From NCBI GenBank assembly GCA_050633205.1, contig JBOEGA010000149.1, positions 1 to 27,775 on the forward strand: a stretch of 27,775 nucleotides of DNA, written 5' to 3'. The translations under genes were made by a program, and so were the position numbers. This document shows, in pieces, positions 8,973 to 17,438 of the stretch. Under the pieces are notes generated by a model that saw nothing but the letters and a program-made list of their open reading frames with translations, did no database searches and was not told where the DNA came from. This DNA comes from CBDHHC01 sp050633205 (lineage in GTDB: Bacteria > Pseudomonadota > Alphaproteobacteria > Rhizobiales > CBDHHC01). The first letter of the stretch is position 1, and each line of letters opens with the position of its first letter.

Positions 8973-9941
8973 ATGCATATTGAACAGCCACTCGTAACTA
9001 TTGGCATAACAACCTGGAACGCGGCAGATACAGTAAAAGATGCCGTAGTATCGGCCCTTTCTCAGAACTGGCACCCTATAGAAATAGTCATAGTTGACGA
9101 CTGCTCAGAGGATGAAACTCCAAAAATCCTGCACGAACTGGCCGCAGAACACCCGGAAATAAATGTCTACTTCAACGCAAAAAACAGCGGAGTAGCAGCA
9201 ACCCGGAATCAGATACTGGCTGAAGCAACAGGAGAGTTTTTAGCTTTTTTTGATGATGATGATTACAGCGAACCTGATCGCATCACAAAACAGCTTCAGC
9301 GCATAACTGAATATGAACGTCAATATTCCAGAGGTGCCCCGGTTATATGTCATACAGCCCGATACGTTATTTACCCGAATGGAGAAGAGCATATCGAACC
9401 GGCAATGGGACAGGACATCACGGGTATTGTCCCTTATGGCAGAGCAGTCGCTCGCCGCATATTAATGGGTGAGCCCATTAAAAAAGGAGCAGGTGCCTGC
9501 CCCACATGCAGTCAGATGGCGCGCCTTTCAACTTACAGAATGCTCAACGGCTTTGATCCTGAATTAAGGCGCAGTGAAGATACAGAGTTTGCAATTCGCC
9601 TGGCATTACGTGGTGGCCATTTCACCGGAATATCAACTCCTTTGGTAATCCAGAAAATGACGCCTACAAGCGAAAAAAGCCTGGAGGAAGAGCGTCGCAA
9701 TATGCTCTACATGATAGACAAACACCGTAGTTTTATGGAGGCTTCCGGGCAATATAGATTTTCCAAAAGGTGGATTGAAGCCAAGCAGGCTTTCCTTGAA
9801 AAACGCCGGTTTTCTTTCATAGTGACAATCGCCTTTATTGCACTCTGTAATCCTGTCAAGACCATCAGACGCTTGATTGCTGCTCTGCCAAACTTTCAAC
9901 TAAACAGACGTTTCAGTCGCTTTCACGAAAAATCCACATGA
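8973..9941 (+). CDS. GT2 family glycosyltransferase (GT-A fold), copy 1
   Basis: The 322-residue protein has the nucleotide-binding start PLVTIGITTWNAADT and the first aspartate pair in VIVDDCSEDET. The metal-binding DxD region lies in LAFFDDDDYSEPDRI. The ED of LRRSEDTEFAIRLALRG probably supplies the catalytic base of this inverting family. A basic, partly hydrophobic C-terminal tail may hold it at the membrane. It starts one base after the previous stop, and its own end overlaps the next start. It is a tandem paralogue of the following gene, sharing the FFDDDD and AIRLALRGGHF segments. Sugar specificity is unknown. Confidence 0.9.
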   Translation: MHIEQPLVTIGITTWNAADTVKDAVVSALSQNWHPIEIVIVDDCSEDETPKILHELAAEHPEINVYFNAKNSGVAATRNQILAEATGEFLAFFDDDDYSEPDRITKQLQRITEYERQYSRGAPVICHTARYVIYPNGEEHIEPAMGQDITGIVPYGRAVARRILMGEPIKKGAGACPTCSQMARLSTYRMLNGFDPELRRSEDTEFAIRLALRGGHFTGISTPLVIQKMTPTSEKSLEEERRNMLYMIDKHRSFMEASGQYRFSKRWIEAKQAFLEKRRFSFIVTIAFIALCNPVKTIRRLIAALPNFQLNRRFSRFHEKST

Positions 9942-10897
9942 TATCTCCACTGGTTACAATAGGCATCTCCTGTTACAACGCGTCAGAAACCATCACGCGC
10001 GCAATTACAAGTGCTCTGTCACAGGACTGGCCTGATATTGAAATTGTTATTGTTGATGATGCCTCGACAGACAGTTCTGTCGAAATCATAAAAAAACTCA
10101 CTGCGGACAACCCTGAAGTTCGCATAATTGAACAACAGACAAATACCGGCCCGGCCGGTGTCCGCAACACTATTTTAGCTGAGGCAAAGGGAGAATTCAT
10201 TGCCTTCTTTGATGACGATGATCAGAGCCTTCCCAACCGAATTTCGGAGCAGTTAAATTGCCTCCAATCCTATGAACTGGAGCATAAAACCCGTCTCGTA
10301 GCATGCTATGCTTCAGGTATAAGAAAATACAACAATGGCTACACTCTTGAATTAAACGCCATTGGTTCTAGAGGAACTGAAAAACCCAATGGCCCTATGC
10401 TGGCTGAATATCTTTTAATTTATCGCAAAGTTAAAAACTGGTTTTATGGCTCAGGCACACCAACTTGCTCGCTATTAGTACGTAAATCCCTTTTGGAAGA
10501 AATAGGCGGATTTGATAAGAAGCTCCGCCGCGTGGAAGATGTTGACCTTGCTATCAGACTGGCTCTCCGGGGCGGGCATTTTATCGGAACTCAAAAACAG
10601 TTGTTCATTCAACATGCCACGAATTCAAGTGACAAGTCTCCTGAAAAAAACCTCGAGGCAGAACAGGCACTTGCCATAAAATATAAAGACTACCTGAACT
10701 CGATAGGAAAATTCTATTACGCCCGTCAATGGCCAAAATTACGTTACTGGCACTTTAAAAACAGATATGGCTACTTCCTTCTTGAACTGGCAGGCCTCCT
10801 TCTTCGTTATCCATACTCATTACCCAGGCACCTTCTGGCCACAGGCCCCAGACGCCTGCTCCATGAACGAAGAATGAAGCGGGAGCAAACCCAATGA
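9938..10897 (+). CDS. GT2 family glycosyltransferase (GT-A fold), copy 2
   Basis: This 319-residue GT-A enzyme shares its organisation with the preceding gene: PLVTIGISCYNASET at the N terminus, VIVDDASTD, IAFFDDDDQSLPNRI for metal and nucleotide binding, and LRRVEDVDLAIRLALRGGHF around the probable catalytic acid. The C terminus is strongly basic (RRLLHERRMKREQ), which suits contact with the inner membrane. The start forms an ATGA overlap with the previous gene and the end forms another with the next. The two GT2 enzymes have diverged well beyond recent duplication, so they probably make different linkages. Confidence 0.9.
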   Translation: MISPLVTIGISCYNASETITRAITSALSQDWPDIEIVIVDDASTDSSVEIIKKLTADNPEVRIIEQQTNTGPAGVRNTILAEAKGEFIAFFDDDDQSLPNRISEQLNCLQSYELEHKTRLVACYASGIRKYNNGYTLELNAIGSRGTEKPNGPMLAEYLLIYRKVKNWFYGSGTPTCSLLVRKSLLEEIGGFDKKLRRVEDVDLAIRLALRGGHFIGTQKQLFIQHATNSSDKSPEKNLEAEQALAIKYKDYLNSIGKFYYARQWPKLRYWHFKNRYGYFLLELAGLLLRYPYSLPRHLLATGPRRLLHERRMKREQTQ

Positions 10898-12006
10898 GGT
10901 TGATGTTTTCTGCGAGAGCCATAGAAAACATGGCAGGCGGTGTAGAGCGCATGATCACCAGAATAATGAACGAAATGGTGAATCGTGGCCATCAGGTACA
11001 TCTTCTCACCCTGGATGCAAAAGGCGCTCAGGCATTCTACCCTCTGACAAATGAAATTGTATGGCACCAACTTGATACTGGAAATCCTAATCAGGCAGCA
11101 GGTAACCACACGAGAATTATCCGCGCTCTGAAAATCAGAAATCTGGTTTCCCGAGTCCGACCGGATGTCATGATTGGCTTTCAGGATGGACCATTTATGG
11201 CACTCAGCCTTTATACCCTGAGCCTGGGCATTCCTGTTATAGCTGCCGAGCGTAATGCACCAACCCGCTTCAATCATACCAATGCTGGATGGAAGAGAAA
11301 ACAAATAACCTTCAATGCCTTCAGGCTGGCCAGATCAATAACAGTACAGTTCGATAGTTACAAAAGCCAGTACCCTGAATATCTGCAGAACAAAATTGTT
11401 CATATACCCAACCCTGTAGACCAGACTGAACACCAGGCCCACCCCTGTCAGTCAAAAAATGGGCGCTACGAACTCCTGTCTGTAGGGCGTCTGAGTTACC
11501 AGAAAAACTACGAAACACTGATTACAGCATTTTCGCAGATATCAGATCAGTTCCCTGAATGGGATCTGTCTATATTGGGAGAGGGCGAAGAGCGCGGCAA
11601 ACTGGAAGAACTTATATTAAAAAAGAACCTGTCTCACCGCATTAAAATGCCTGGAAAAACAAGCGACACTTCAGTTGCATATACAAATGCTAACCTTTTC
11701 TGTCTGCCATCCTTATGGGAAGGATTTCCGAATGCTCTGGCCGAAGCTGCTGCCCATGGACTTCCTCTCATAGGCTTTTCTGATTGTTGCGGAGTAAATG
11801 AACTTGTCAAAGAAAATGACACAGGATCGCTGGCTCAGGGCATAAATAATTCTGAGACACTGTCAAAAACACTGGCAAACCTCATGTCCAACCCAGAAAA
11901 ACGTGCAAGCCTTGGTGCAAAAGCCAGACTTGCAATGACTTCTTATACTCCCAATCACGTTATGGATAATTGGGAACAACTTTTCAAAGATACGACACAT
12001 CAATGA
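10894..12006 (+). CDS. GT4 family glycosyltransferase (GT-B fold), copy 2
   Basis: The 370-residue protein starts MRLMFSARAIENMAGG, a glycine-rich acceptor-domain loop, followed by VERMITRIMNEM. The donor domain begins at LLSVGRLSYQKNYETL and carries LPSLWEGFPNALAEAAAHG with the EX7E glutamates. It shares the AAERNAPT and HIPNPV segments with the GT4 at 7856 (AAERNAPS, TIANPV), which shows paralogy. ATGA overlaps join it to both neighbours, so expression is probably translationally coupled. It should add one sugar to the lipid-linked repeat unit; which one cannot be said. Confidence 0.9.
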   Translation: MRLMFSARAIENMAGGVERMITRIMNEMVNRGHQVHLLTLDAKGAQAFYPLTNEIVWHQLDTGNPNQAAGNHTRIIRALKIRNLVSRVRPDVMIGFQDGPFMALSLYTLSLGIPVIAAERNAPTRFNHTNAGWKRKQITFNAFRLARSITVQFDSYKSQYPEYLQNKIVHIPNPVDQTEHQAHPCQSKNGRYELLSVGRLSYQKNYETLITAFSQISDQFPEWDLSILGEGEERGKLEELILKKNLSHRIKMPGKTSDTSVAYTNANLFCLPSLWEGFPNALAEAAAHGLPLIGFSDCCGVNELVKENDTGSLAQGINNSETLSKTLANLMSNPEKRASLGAKARLAMTSYTPNHVMDNWEQLFKDTTHQ

Positions 12007-13142
12007 AACTGCTATTCTGCATTAAAGGTCTTCATAACTCTGCTGGCGGAGCAGAACGCGTACTGACAAATGTTATCAATGGTCTTTCCGAACGCGGCAA
12101 CCGCATCAAACTTCTAAGTTATGATGCCCCTGGAAAATCCTCCTTCTACAACATCAATCCTGACATTGAATGGATACAGCTCGGCATTGGCTCTACCCAT
12201 AAAAAAGCCACCGTATCCCACACTGTCAAGCGTATGATCTCTCTGAGAAAAAGGATACAATTACTAAAACCTGACCTTGTCATTGGCTTTATGCATAGCA
12301 TGTTTATCCCTTTGGGAGCAGCACTATACGGCACGGGAATACCGGTAATAGCAAGCGAGCACATAGTTCCTGAACACTACAAATCCAGGAAACTGGAACA
12401 GTTCCTTCTTCAGTTAACTCCTCTGTTTATCAAAAGGTTTACATGTGTTTCCCAGCAGGTAAAACGCCTCTACCCTCTGCATATACGCAAAAAAATGATT
12501 CCAATTCCAAACCCTGTAACCGTCACCACAAATGCAAGGGCAGATGTTACAGGTACTGGAAAATATCGTAAAACAATACTGTCAGTAGGCAGGCTTGAAG
12601 ATCAGAAAGACCATGCAACTCTTATCCGGTCATTCAAAATCATCGCTGATGAGTTCCCTGAATGGGATTTAAAAATTGTAGGTGACGGTTCTCTGCAAAA
12701 CAGACTTAAAACACTGGCTGAAAACCTTGGCCTCACAGATCGTATACAAATACCAGGCTCTACAAAAGATATCTCCTCTGAATATCTGGCAGCCCAGCTT
12801 TTCGTTATGCCGTCTCTGTACGAAAGCTTCGGCCTGACTATTGTCGAAGCTTTTGCCCATGGGCTGCCCAGCATTGGTTTTGATGATTGCCCCGGCGTAA
12901 ATACACTCATTAAACCCTACTACAATGGCCTTCTGGCCAACGCTGGAAATCAAAGAATTCTTGCGCTGGCTGACGCACTGTACACTCTGATGATAGACGA
13001 AGAGCAGCGCGTTAATCTGGCTAGGAATGCTCTCAAAATGGCCGACGAGTACACAATCGAGCCGGTTCTCGATCAATGGCAGGAATTATTCTCTCACGTA
13101 AGCCAGAACACTCCTCTTACTTTGCAAACTGAAAGCTCCTGA
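12003..13142 (+). CDS. GT4 family glycosyltransferase (GT-B fold), copy 3
   Basis: This 379-residue retaining glycosyltransferase has the N-terminal SAGGAERVLTNVINGL motif and a donor domain starting ILSVGRLEDQKDHATL. MPSLYESFGLTIVEAFAHG supplies the EX7E glutamates. It resembles the two other GT4 enzymes of the array but has EHIVPEHY in place of ERNAP, a likely acceptor-side change. The ATG at 12003 overlaps the previous stop as ATGA; the longer reading from 11970 lies within the preceding gene and was rejected. It is followed after four bases by the amidotransferase gene. Confidence 0.9.
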   Translation: MKLLFCIKGLHNSAGGAERVLTNVINGLSERGNRIKLLSYDAPGKSSFYNINPDIEWIQLGIGSTHKKATVSHTVKRMISLRKRIQLLKPDLVIGFMHSMFIPLGAALYGTGIPVIASEHIVPEHYKSRKLEQFLLQLTPLFIKRFTCVSQQVKRLYPLHIRKKMIPIPNPVTVTTNARADVTGTGKYRKTILSVGRLEDQKDHATLIRSFKIIADEFPEWDLKIVGDGSLQNRLKTLAENLGLTDRIQIPGSTKDISSEYLAAQLFVMPSLYESFGLTIVEAFAHGLPSIGFDDCPGVNTLIKPYYNGLLANAGNQRILALADALYTLMIDEEQRVNLARNALKMADEYTIEPVLDQWQELFSHVSQNTPLTLQTESS

Positions 13143-13146
13143 AATA

Positions 13147-15093
13147 ATGTGCGGCATCGCCGGTATATTATCAAATAATCATACCTGTCACGACCAGTCC
13201 ACTCTACAGAAAGTTACCAGCACACTTTCTCACAGAGGCCCGGACAGCTCCGGAATATGGTCTGATTCAGAAGCCGGAATATCCCTGTGTCACACACGCC
13301 TATCCATAATTGACCTCTCCCCCGCAGGCCACCAGCCCATGCAGTCGGAAAGCGGTCAATATGTACTGACTTACAACGGTGAAATTTACAATCACCTCGA
13401 AATCAGAAAACAACTCGAACAACAAAACCTGGCCCCGTCATGGAAAGGTCATTCCGATACAGAAACTTTGCTCGCAGGCTTTCAGGCCTGGGGCATTGAA
13501 AAGACGATCCTTCAAACTACAGGAATGTTTGCATTTGCACTTTGGGATAAAAAAAATCGCACTCTGACATTGGGCAGAGACCGCATTGGAGAAAAGCCAT
13601 TATATTACGGCTGGCAGGGCAATACTTTCCTGTTCTCCTCAGAGCTGAAAGCAATCAGAAAACACCCGGCTTTCAAGGCAAAAGTCAACCGCAACGGCCT
13701 GGCCTTGTTCCTTCGCCATAGTTATATCCCGACCCCCTATTCCATATATGAGGGCATCCATAAACTTACACCCGGCACAACGCTGACTATTAGCCTTGAA
13801 AACCAAGACACCACGCCAATTCAATATTGGTCTATGCACGGCACTGCACAGAAACACGACAGCTTTACAGGCTCTGAAACTGAAGCTGTAGAAGCACTGG
13901 ACAGTGTTCTCCGGCAGGCCATACAAAATCAGATGGCATCCGATGTCCCGCTAGGTGCCTTTCTTTCCGGTGGCATAGATTCCTCAACCATCACAGCGAT
14001 TATGCAGTCCCAGTCAGAAAAGCCCGTCCAGACTTTCACAATTGGATTTGAAGACAAAAACTATAACGAAGCTGATCAGGCAAAAGCTGTAGCAAAACAT
14101 CTAGGCACCAGCCACACAGAAACATATGTAACACCTCGGGACGCGCTGAACCTAATCCCTGACCTTCCCAAAATCTACGATGAGCCATTCGCGGACGCCT
14201 CGCAGATACCAACATTTCTGGTATCAAAAACAACCCGCCAGCACGTCACTGTCGCATTATCCGGCGATGCAGGAGATGAACTGTTTGGTGGTTACAACAG
14301 ATATTTCTGGACCAACAATATCTGGCGAAAAATCGGTTTTGTCCCGGTAATCATCCGGCAAATGGGAGCACAGGGAATTAGCGCCCTGTCCCCTGCAGCA
14401 TGGAATAATATCTTTACCCATGTTTCAAAATTTCTTCCGAAAAACTTGCAGGTCGCACAACCCGGAGATAAGGCACACAAGCTTGCTCAGGTCCTTGCTG
14501 CAAACAGTCCTGAAAACATTTACTGGGGCCTCGTTTCTCACTGGAAACAACCAACAGATGTTGCATTGAATGCCATAGAACCACCAACAGTCCTGACCAA
14601 TAACTCATACCCCGTACATCTCGATTTCGAACATCGCATGATGTACCAGGACACCCTTAGCTATCTTCCCGATGACATACTGACAAAAGTAGACCGCGCC
14701 GCAATGGCTGTCTCTCTGGAAACCCGCGTACCTTTCCTTGATCACAAAGTCATAGACTTCGCATGGTCTCTACCGCTTAACCTCAAAATTCGCAACGGCC
14801 AGGGCAAATGGATATTACGGCAGGTGTTGAACAAATACGTTCCCACATCCCTTATAGACCGCCCAAAGATGGGGTTCGGTATCCCGATAGATAGCTGGTT
14901 ACGCGGTCCCTTAAAAGACTGGGCAGAAAACCTACTGTCACCACAAAGGCTGAGAAATGAAGGCTACCTGAACCCCGCCCCCATTCAGGAAAAATGGCAA
15001 CAGCACCAGTCAGGAAAATTCAATTGGCAATACTATCTCTGGAACATCCTGATGTTCCAGTCTTGGCTCGAACAGGAAAATCAGAATGGCTAA
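13147..15093 (+). CDS. asnB: Asparagine synthetase B-type glutamine amidotransferase of the glycan cluster
   Basis: The 648-residue protein opens MCGIAG, so Cys2 becomes the N-terminal nucleophile of a class II glutamine amidotransferase after Met removal. RGPDSSG and YNGEIYNH follow as expected for glutamine binding. The synthetase half has the pyrophosphate loop SGGIDSS at 274-280, and later VALSGDAGDELFGGYNRY and LTKVDRAAMAVSLETRVPFLD. Free asparagine synthesis is the textbook reaction. AsnB-like proteins embedded in polysaccharide loci are often thought to transfer ammonia to a sugar carboxylate or another glycan precursor. Which applies here cannot be decided from sequence. It sits inside the operon, four bases after a GT4 and overlapping the next GT by eight bases. 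The length is normal and no key residue is missing. Confidence 0.9.
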   Translation: MCGIAGILSNNHTCHDQSTLQKVTSTLSHRGPDSSGIWSDSEAGISLCHTRLSIIDLSPAGHQPMQSESGQYVLTYNGEIYNHLEIRKQLEQQNLAPSWKGHSDTETLLAGFQAWGIEKTILQTTGMFAFALWDKKNRTLTLGRDRIGEKPLYYGWQGNTFLFSSELKAIRKHPAFKAKVNRNGLALFLRHSYIPTPYSIYEGIHKLTPGTTLTISLENQDTTPIQYWSMHGTAQKHDSFTGSETEAVEALDSVLRQAIQNQMASDVPLGAFLSGGIDSSTITAIMQSQSEKPVQTFTIGFEDKNYNEADQAKAVAKHLGTSHTETYVTPRDALNLIPDLPKIYDEPFADASQIPTFLVSKTTRQHVTVALSGDAGDELFGGYNRYFWTNNIWRKIGFVPVIIRQMGAQGISALSPAAWNNIFTHVSKFLPKNLQVAQPGDKAHKLAQVLAANSPENIYWGLVSHWKQPTDVALNAIEPPTVLTNNSYPVHLDFEHRMMYQDTLSYLPDDILTKVDRAAMAVSLETRVPFLDHKVIDFAWSLPLNLKIRNGQGKWILRQVLNKYVPTSLIDRPKMGFGIPIDSWLRGPLKDWAENLLSPQRLRNEGYLNPAPIQEKWQQHQSGKFNWQYYLWNILMFQSWLEQENQNG

Positions 15094-16201
15094 AGTCGCT
15101 GTATTTGGAAGCTACCCGGCATCACTCCTGAACTTCCGTGGACCTCTGTTAAAGGCAATGGTCAATGCAGGACACGATGTCCACACCATCTCCCCACCAG
15201 CCACCGATGATATTATTCAGGGTCTTAAAAACATAAACGTATCCCACCATACTGTCACCTTAAGCAGAACAGGCCTGAACCCGCTTAAAGACACCATCAC
15301 AATCATCTCGATAACAAAGTTATTGCGAAAATTACAACCCGACAATCTTCTCGCATATACAATTAAACCCGTTGTCTATGGCGGCATAGCAGCCCGTATC
15401 ACAAACACAAAATTCTACCCCATGATCACCGGACTGGGTTACGCATTTTCAGGCACAGGTAAAAAGGGAAAACTGCTCAAACAAATCGCGGGCAAACTTC
15501 ATAAAGTAGCACTGCATCAGGCAAATAATACAATATTTCAAAACCCGGATAACCTGAACTTCTTCAAAAATCAGGGCATACTCAGCGCTCTCAATAAAAC
15601 CAAACTCGTAAATGGTTCAGGTGTTGATCTCACCCACTATAAAAACCAGCCATTCCCCAAAAAACAGACATTCCTCATGATAGCGCGCCTTCTCAAAGAT
15701 AAGGGCGTCCATGAATACGTAGAAGCTGCCCGCCAGATAAGAGCAACCAGCCCTAACGTGAAATTTCAGCTCGCAGGCTGGATAGATGACACCCCCCTCT
15801 CAATATCCCGTAACGACCTGAACAGCTGGATATCTGAAGGCATCATTGACTATCTCGGCCAACTGGATGATGTACGCCCGGCCCTGTCTAACTGCACAGT
15901 CTACGTCCTCCCTTCATACTACCCTGAAGGCATCCCCCGCACTGTCCTTGAAGCCATGTCAACAGGCCGCCCCATAATAACAACAGATATGCCTGGTTGC
16001 CGTGAAACCGTTATCGAACACAAAAACGGCTTCCTTGTACCAAAGCAGAATATCGAAGCGCTAACACAGGCAATGCGCCATTTCTTAATTCAACCCGAAA
16101 GCACATCTATTATGGGACAGGAAAGCCGCAAGCTGGCAGAAGACCGTTTTGATGTACGCAAGGTCAACCTTGAAATCCTGAAAACCATGGAACTAGCATG
16201 A
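15086..16201 (+). CDS. PglA/CapM-like GT4 glycosyltransferase
   Basis: The 371-residue enzyme differs from the three GT4 paralogues upstream. It has the N-terminal SLLNFRGPLLKAMVNAGHDV, the TLSRTGLNPLKD segment, YPMITGLGYAFSG, then the donor domain MIARLLKDKGVHEYVEAA and LPSYYPEGIPRTVLEAMSTG with the EX7E glutamates. This arrangement matches the group that includes Campylobacter PglA, which adds a HexNAc to undecaprenyl-diphospho-diacetylbacillosamine. Being directly followed by PglC-, PglD- and PglE-like genes supports that it adds the second sugar. AGGAAAA precedes the ATG, which overlaps the end of asnB. The exact donor (GalNAc or another HexNAc) is inferred, not seen. Confidence 0.82.
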   Translation: MAKVAVFGSYPASLLNFRGPLLKAMVNAGHDVHTISPPATDDIIQGLKNINVSHHTVTLSRTGLNPLKDTITIISITKLLRKLQPDNLLAYTIKPVVYGGIAARITNTKFYPMITGLGYAFSGTGKKGKLLKQIAGKLHKVALHQANNTIFQNPDNLNFFKNQGILSALNKTKLVNGSGVDLTHYKNQPFPKKQTFLMIARLLKDKGVHEYVEAARQIRATSPNVKFQLAGWIDDTPLSISRNDLNSWISEGIIDYLGQLDDVRPALSNCTVYVLPSYYPEGIPRTVLEAMSTGRPIITTDMPGCRETVIEHKNGFLVPKQNIEALTQAMRHFLIQPESTSIMGQESRKLAEDRFDVRKVNLEILKTMELA

Positions 16202-16788
16202 AACGCCTATTTGATCTGACAGTCATTATTCTCCTTCTTCCCGTAATAACGCCTCTGTTGTTGTTCCTGATTATATTCGTAAAAATCAAACTTGGCGGCC
16301 CGATCTTCTTTCAACAGACCCGTCCTGGCCTAAACGGAAAACCATTCCGGATAATAAAATTCCGGTCCATGACAGACAAACGGGATGCAGAGGGAAACCT
16401 CCTGCCTGATGCCATAAGACTGACACCCTTTGGTAAATTCCTGAGATCAACCAGCCTGGATGAACTCCCCGAACTATGGAATGTACTGAAAGGCGAAATG
16501 AGCCTCGTTGGCCCTCGCCCGCTCCTGATGGAATATCTACCGCTCTACTCGAAACACCAGTCCCGGCGACACGAAGTAAGACCCGGCATAACCGGATGGG
16601 CGCAGATCAACGGGCGCAACTCCATTTCCTGGGAAGAGCGTTTTGAAATGGATATCTATTATGTTGAAAACAGATCAATCATGTTCGACCTGAAAATCCT
16701 GTTTCTGACAATCAGTAAAGTATTCAAAAGAGAAGGCATTTCCGCCAAAGGCGAAGCAACAATGCCTAAATTCGCAGGAGAAAAATGA
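16198..16788 (+). CDS. pglC: PglC-like initiating phosphoglycosyltransferase (small monotopic sugar transferase)
   Basis: This 196-residue protein is a minimal bacterial sugar transferase: one N-terminal membrane helix with a proline-containing re-entrant segment (LLPVITPLLLF), then the catalytic domain. Family motifs are KFRSMT near residue 54, the DE dyad at 88-89 in STSLDELPELWNVL, GEMSLVGPRP, and RPGITGWAQINGRN. It transfers a phospho-sugar from UDP-sugar to undecaprenyl phosphate, the first committed membrane step. The compact size is that of PglC rather than the larger polytopic WbaP or WcaJ enzymes. The PglD and PglE neighbours suggest UDP-diacetylbacillosamine or a related diacetamido sugar as substrate. 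ATGA overlaps on both sides. Confidence 0.9.
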   Translation: MKRLFDLTVIILLLPVITPLLLFLIIFVKIKLGGPIFFQQTRPGLNGKPFRIIKFRSMTDKRDAEGNLLPDAIRLTPFGKFLRSTSLDELPELWNVLKGEMSLVGPRPLLMEYLPLYSKHQSRRHEVRPGITGWAQINGRNSISWEERFEMDIYYVENRSIMFDLKILFLTISKVFKREGISAKGEATMPKFAGEK

Positions 16789-17429
16789 CATTGCAAAGAC
16801 TGGCAATATTCGGAGCAAGCGGCCACGGTAAAGTCGTGGCTGACATCGCACAATCTGCCGGCTGGCAATCTGTCGCTTTCTTTGATGATGCATGGCCTGA
16901 TGCAATACAGAACGGACATTGGGAAATACAGGGCAACACCACAACCATGCTTGCCAACCTCAACCAGTTCGACGGTGCTATCGTAGCAATAGGCAACAAC
17001 GAAATCCGCTGGCAGAAACAACAGCAGATCCTCAAACGTGAAGGCCTTCTGGCAACGATAGTCCACCCGTCTGCCATTGTATCCCAATACGCAGAAATCG
17101 GCACCGGCACTGTCATAATGCCCAATGCTGTTATCAATGCCTATGCCACCGTTGGCGACGCCTGCATAATCAACACCGGTGCAATCATCGAACATGATTG
17201 CATCATTGGAAACGCTGTCCACATAGCACCTTCAGCAACCCTTTGCGGCAACACCTCCGTCGGCGAACTTAGCTGGTTTGGCGTTGGCGCCACATCAAGG
17301 CAAGGTTCTAAAATAGGGTCAAACGCAACCATTGGTGCAGGTGCTGTCGTCATAAAGGAAGTCGCAGACGGAGAAACTGTCATCGGCTGTCCCGCAAAAC
17401 CAATAGAGCAAACCTCAGATAAAGATTAG
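16785..17429 (+). CDS. pglD: PglD-like UDP-amino-sugar N-acetyltransferase
   Basis: The 214-residue protein has an N-terminal Rossmann-like UDP-sugar-binding part (RLAIFGASGHGKVVADIA), as in the PglD N-terminal domain. From about residue 95 it shows hexapeptide repeats that form a left-handed beta helix. Residues 131-138 read TGAIIEHD; His137 is the expected catalytic base, with His146 in VHIAPSA close by. The family acetylates the C4 amine made by the neighbouring aminotransferase, giving a diacetamido sugar. GGAG lies just before the ATG, which overlaps the pglC-like stop. NeuD-type acetyltransferases share the fold, but the neighbours favour PglD. Confidence 0.9.
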   Translation: MTLQRLAIFGASGHGKVVADIAQSAGWQSVAFFDDAWPDAIQNGHWEIQGNTTTMLANLNQFDGAIVAIGNNEIRWQKQQQILKREGLLATIVHPSAIVSQYAEIGTGTVIMPNAVINAYATVGDACIINTGAIIEHDCIIGNAVHIAPSATLCGNTSVGELSWFGVGATSRQGSKIGSNATIGAGAVVIKEVADGETVIGCPAKPIEQTSDKD

Positions 17430-17438
17430 TTAGTTCAA

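Noticed and set aside
8299..8991. 230-codon open frame on the minus strand
   Set aside because: It lies antisense to the GT4 gene at 7856-8971, which has full family motifs. The antisense translation is low-complexity and serine-rich with no recognisable domain.
16659..17222. 187-codon open frame on the minus strand
   Set aside because: It is antisense to the pglC- and pglD-like genes, whose motifs are clear. Its translation shows no family features.
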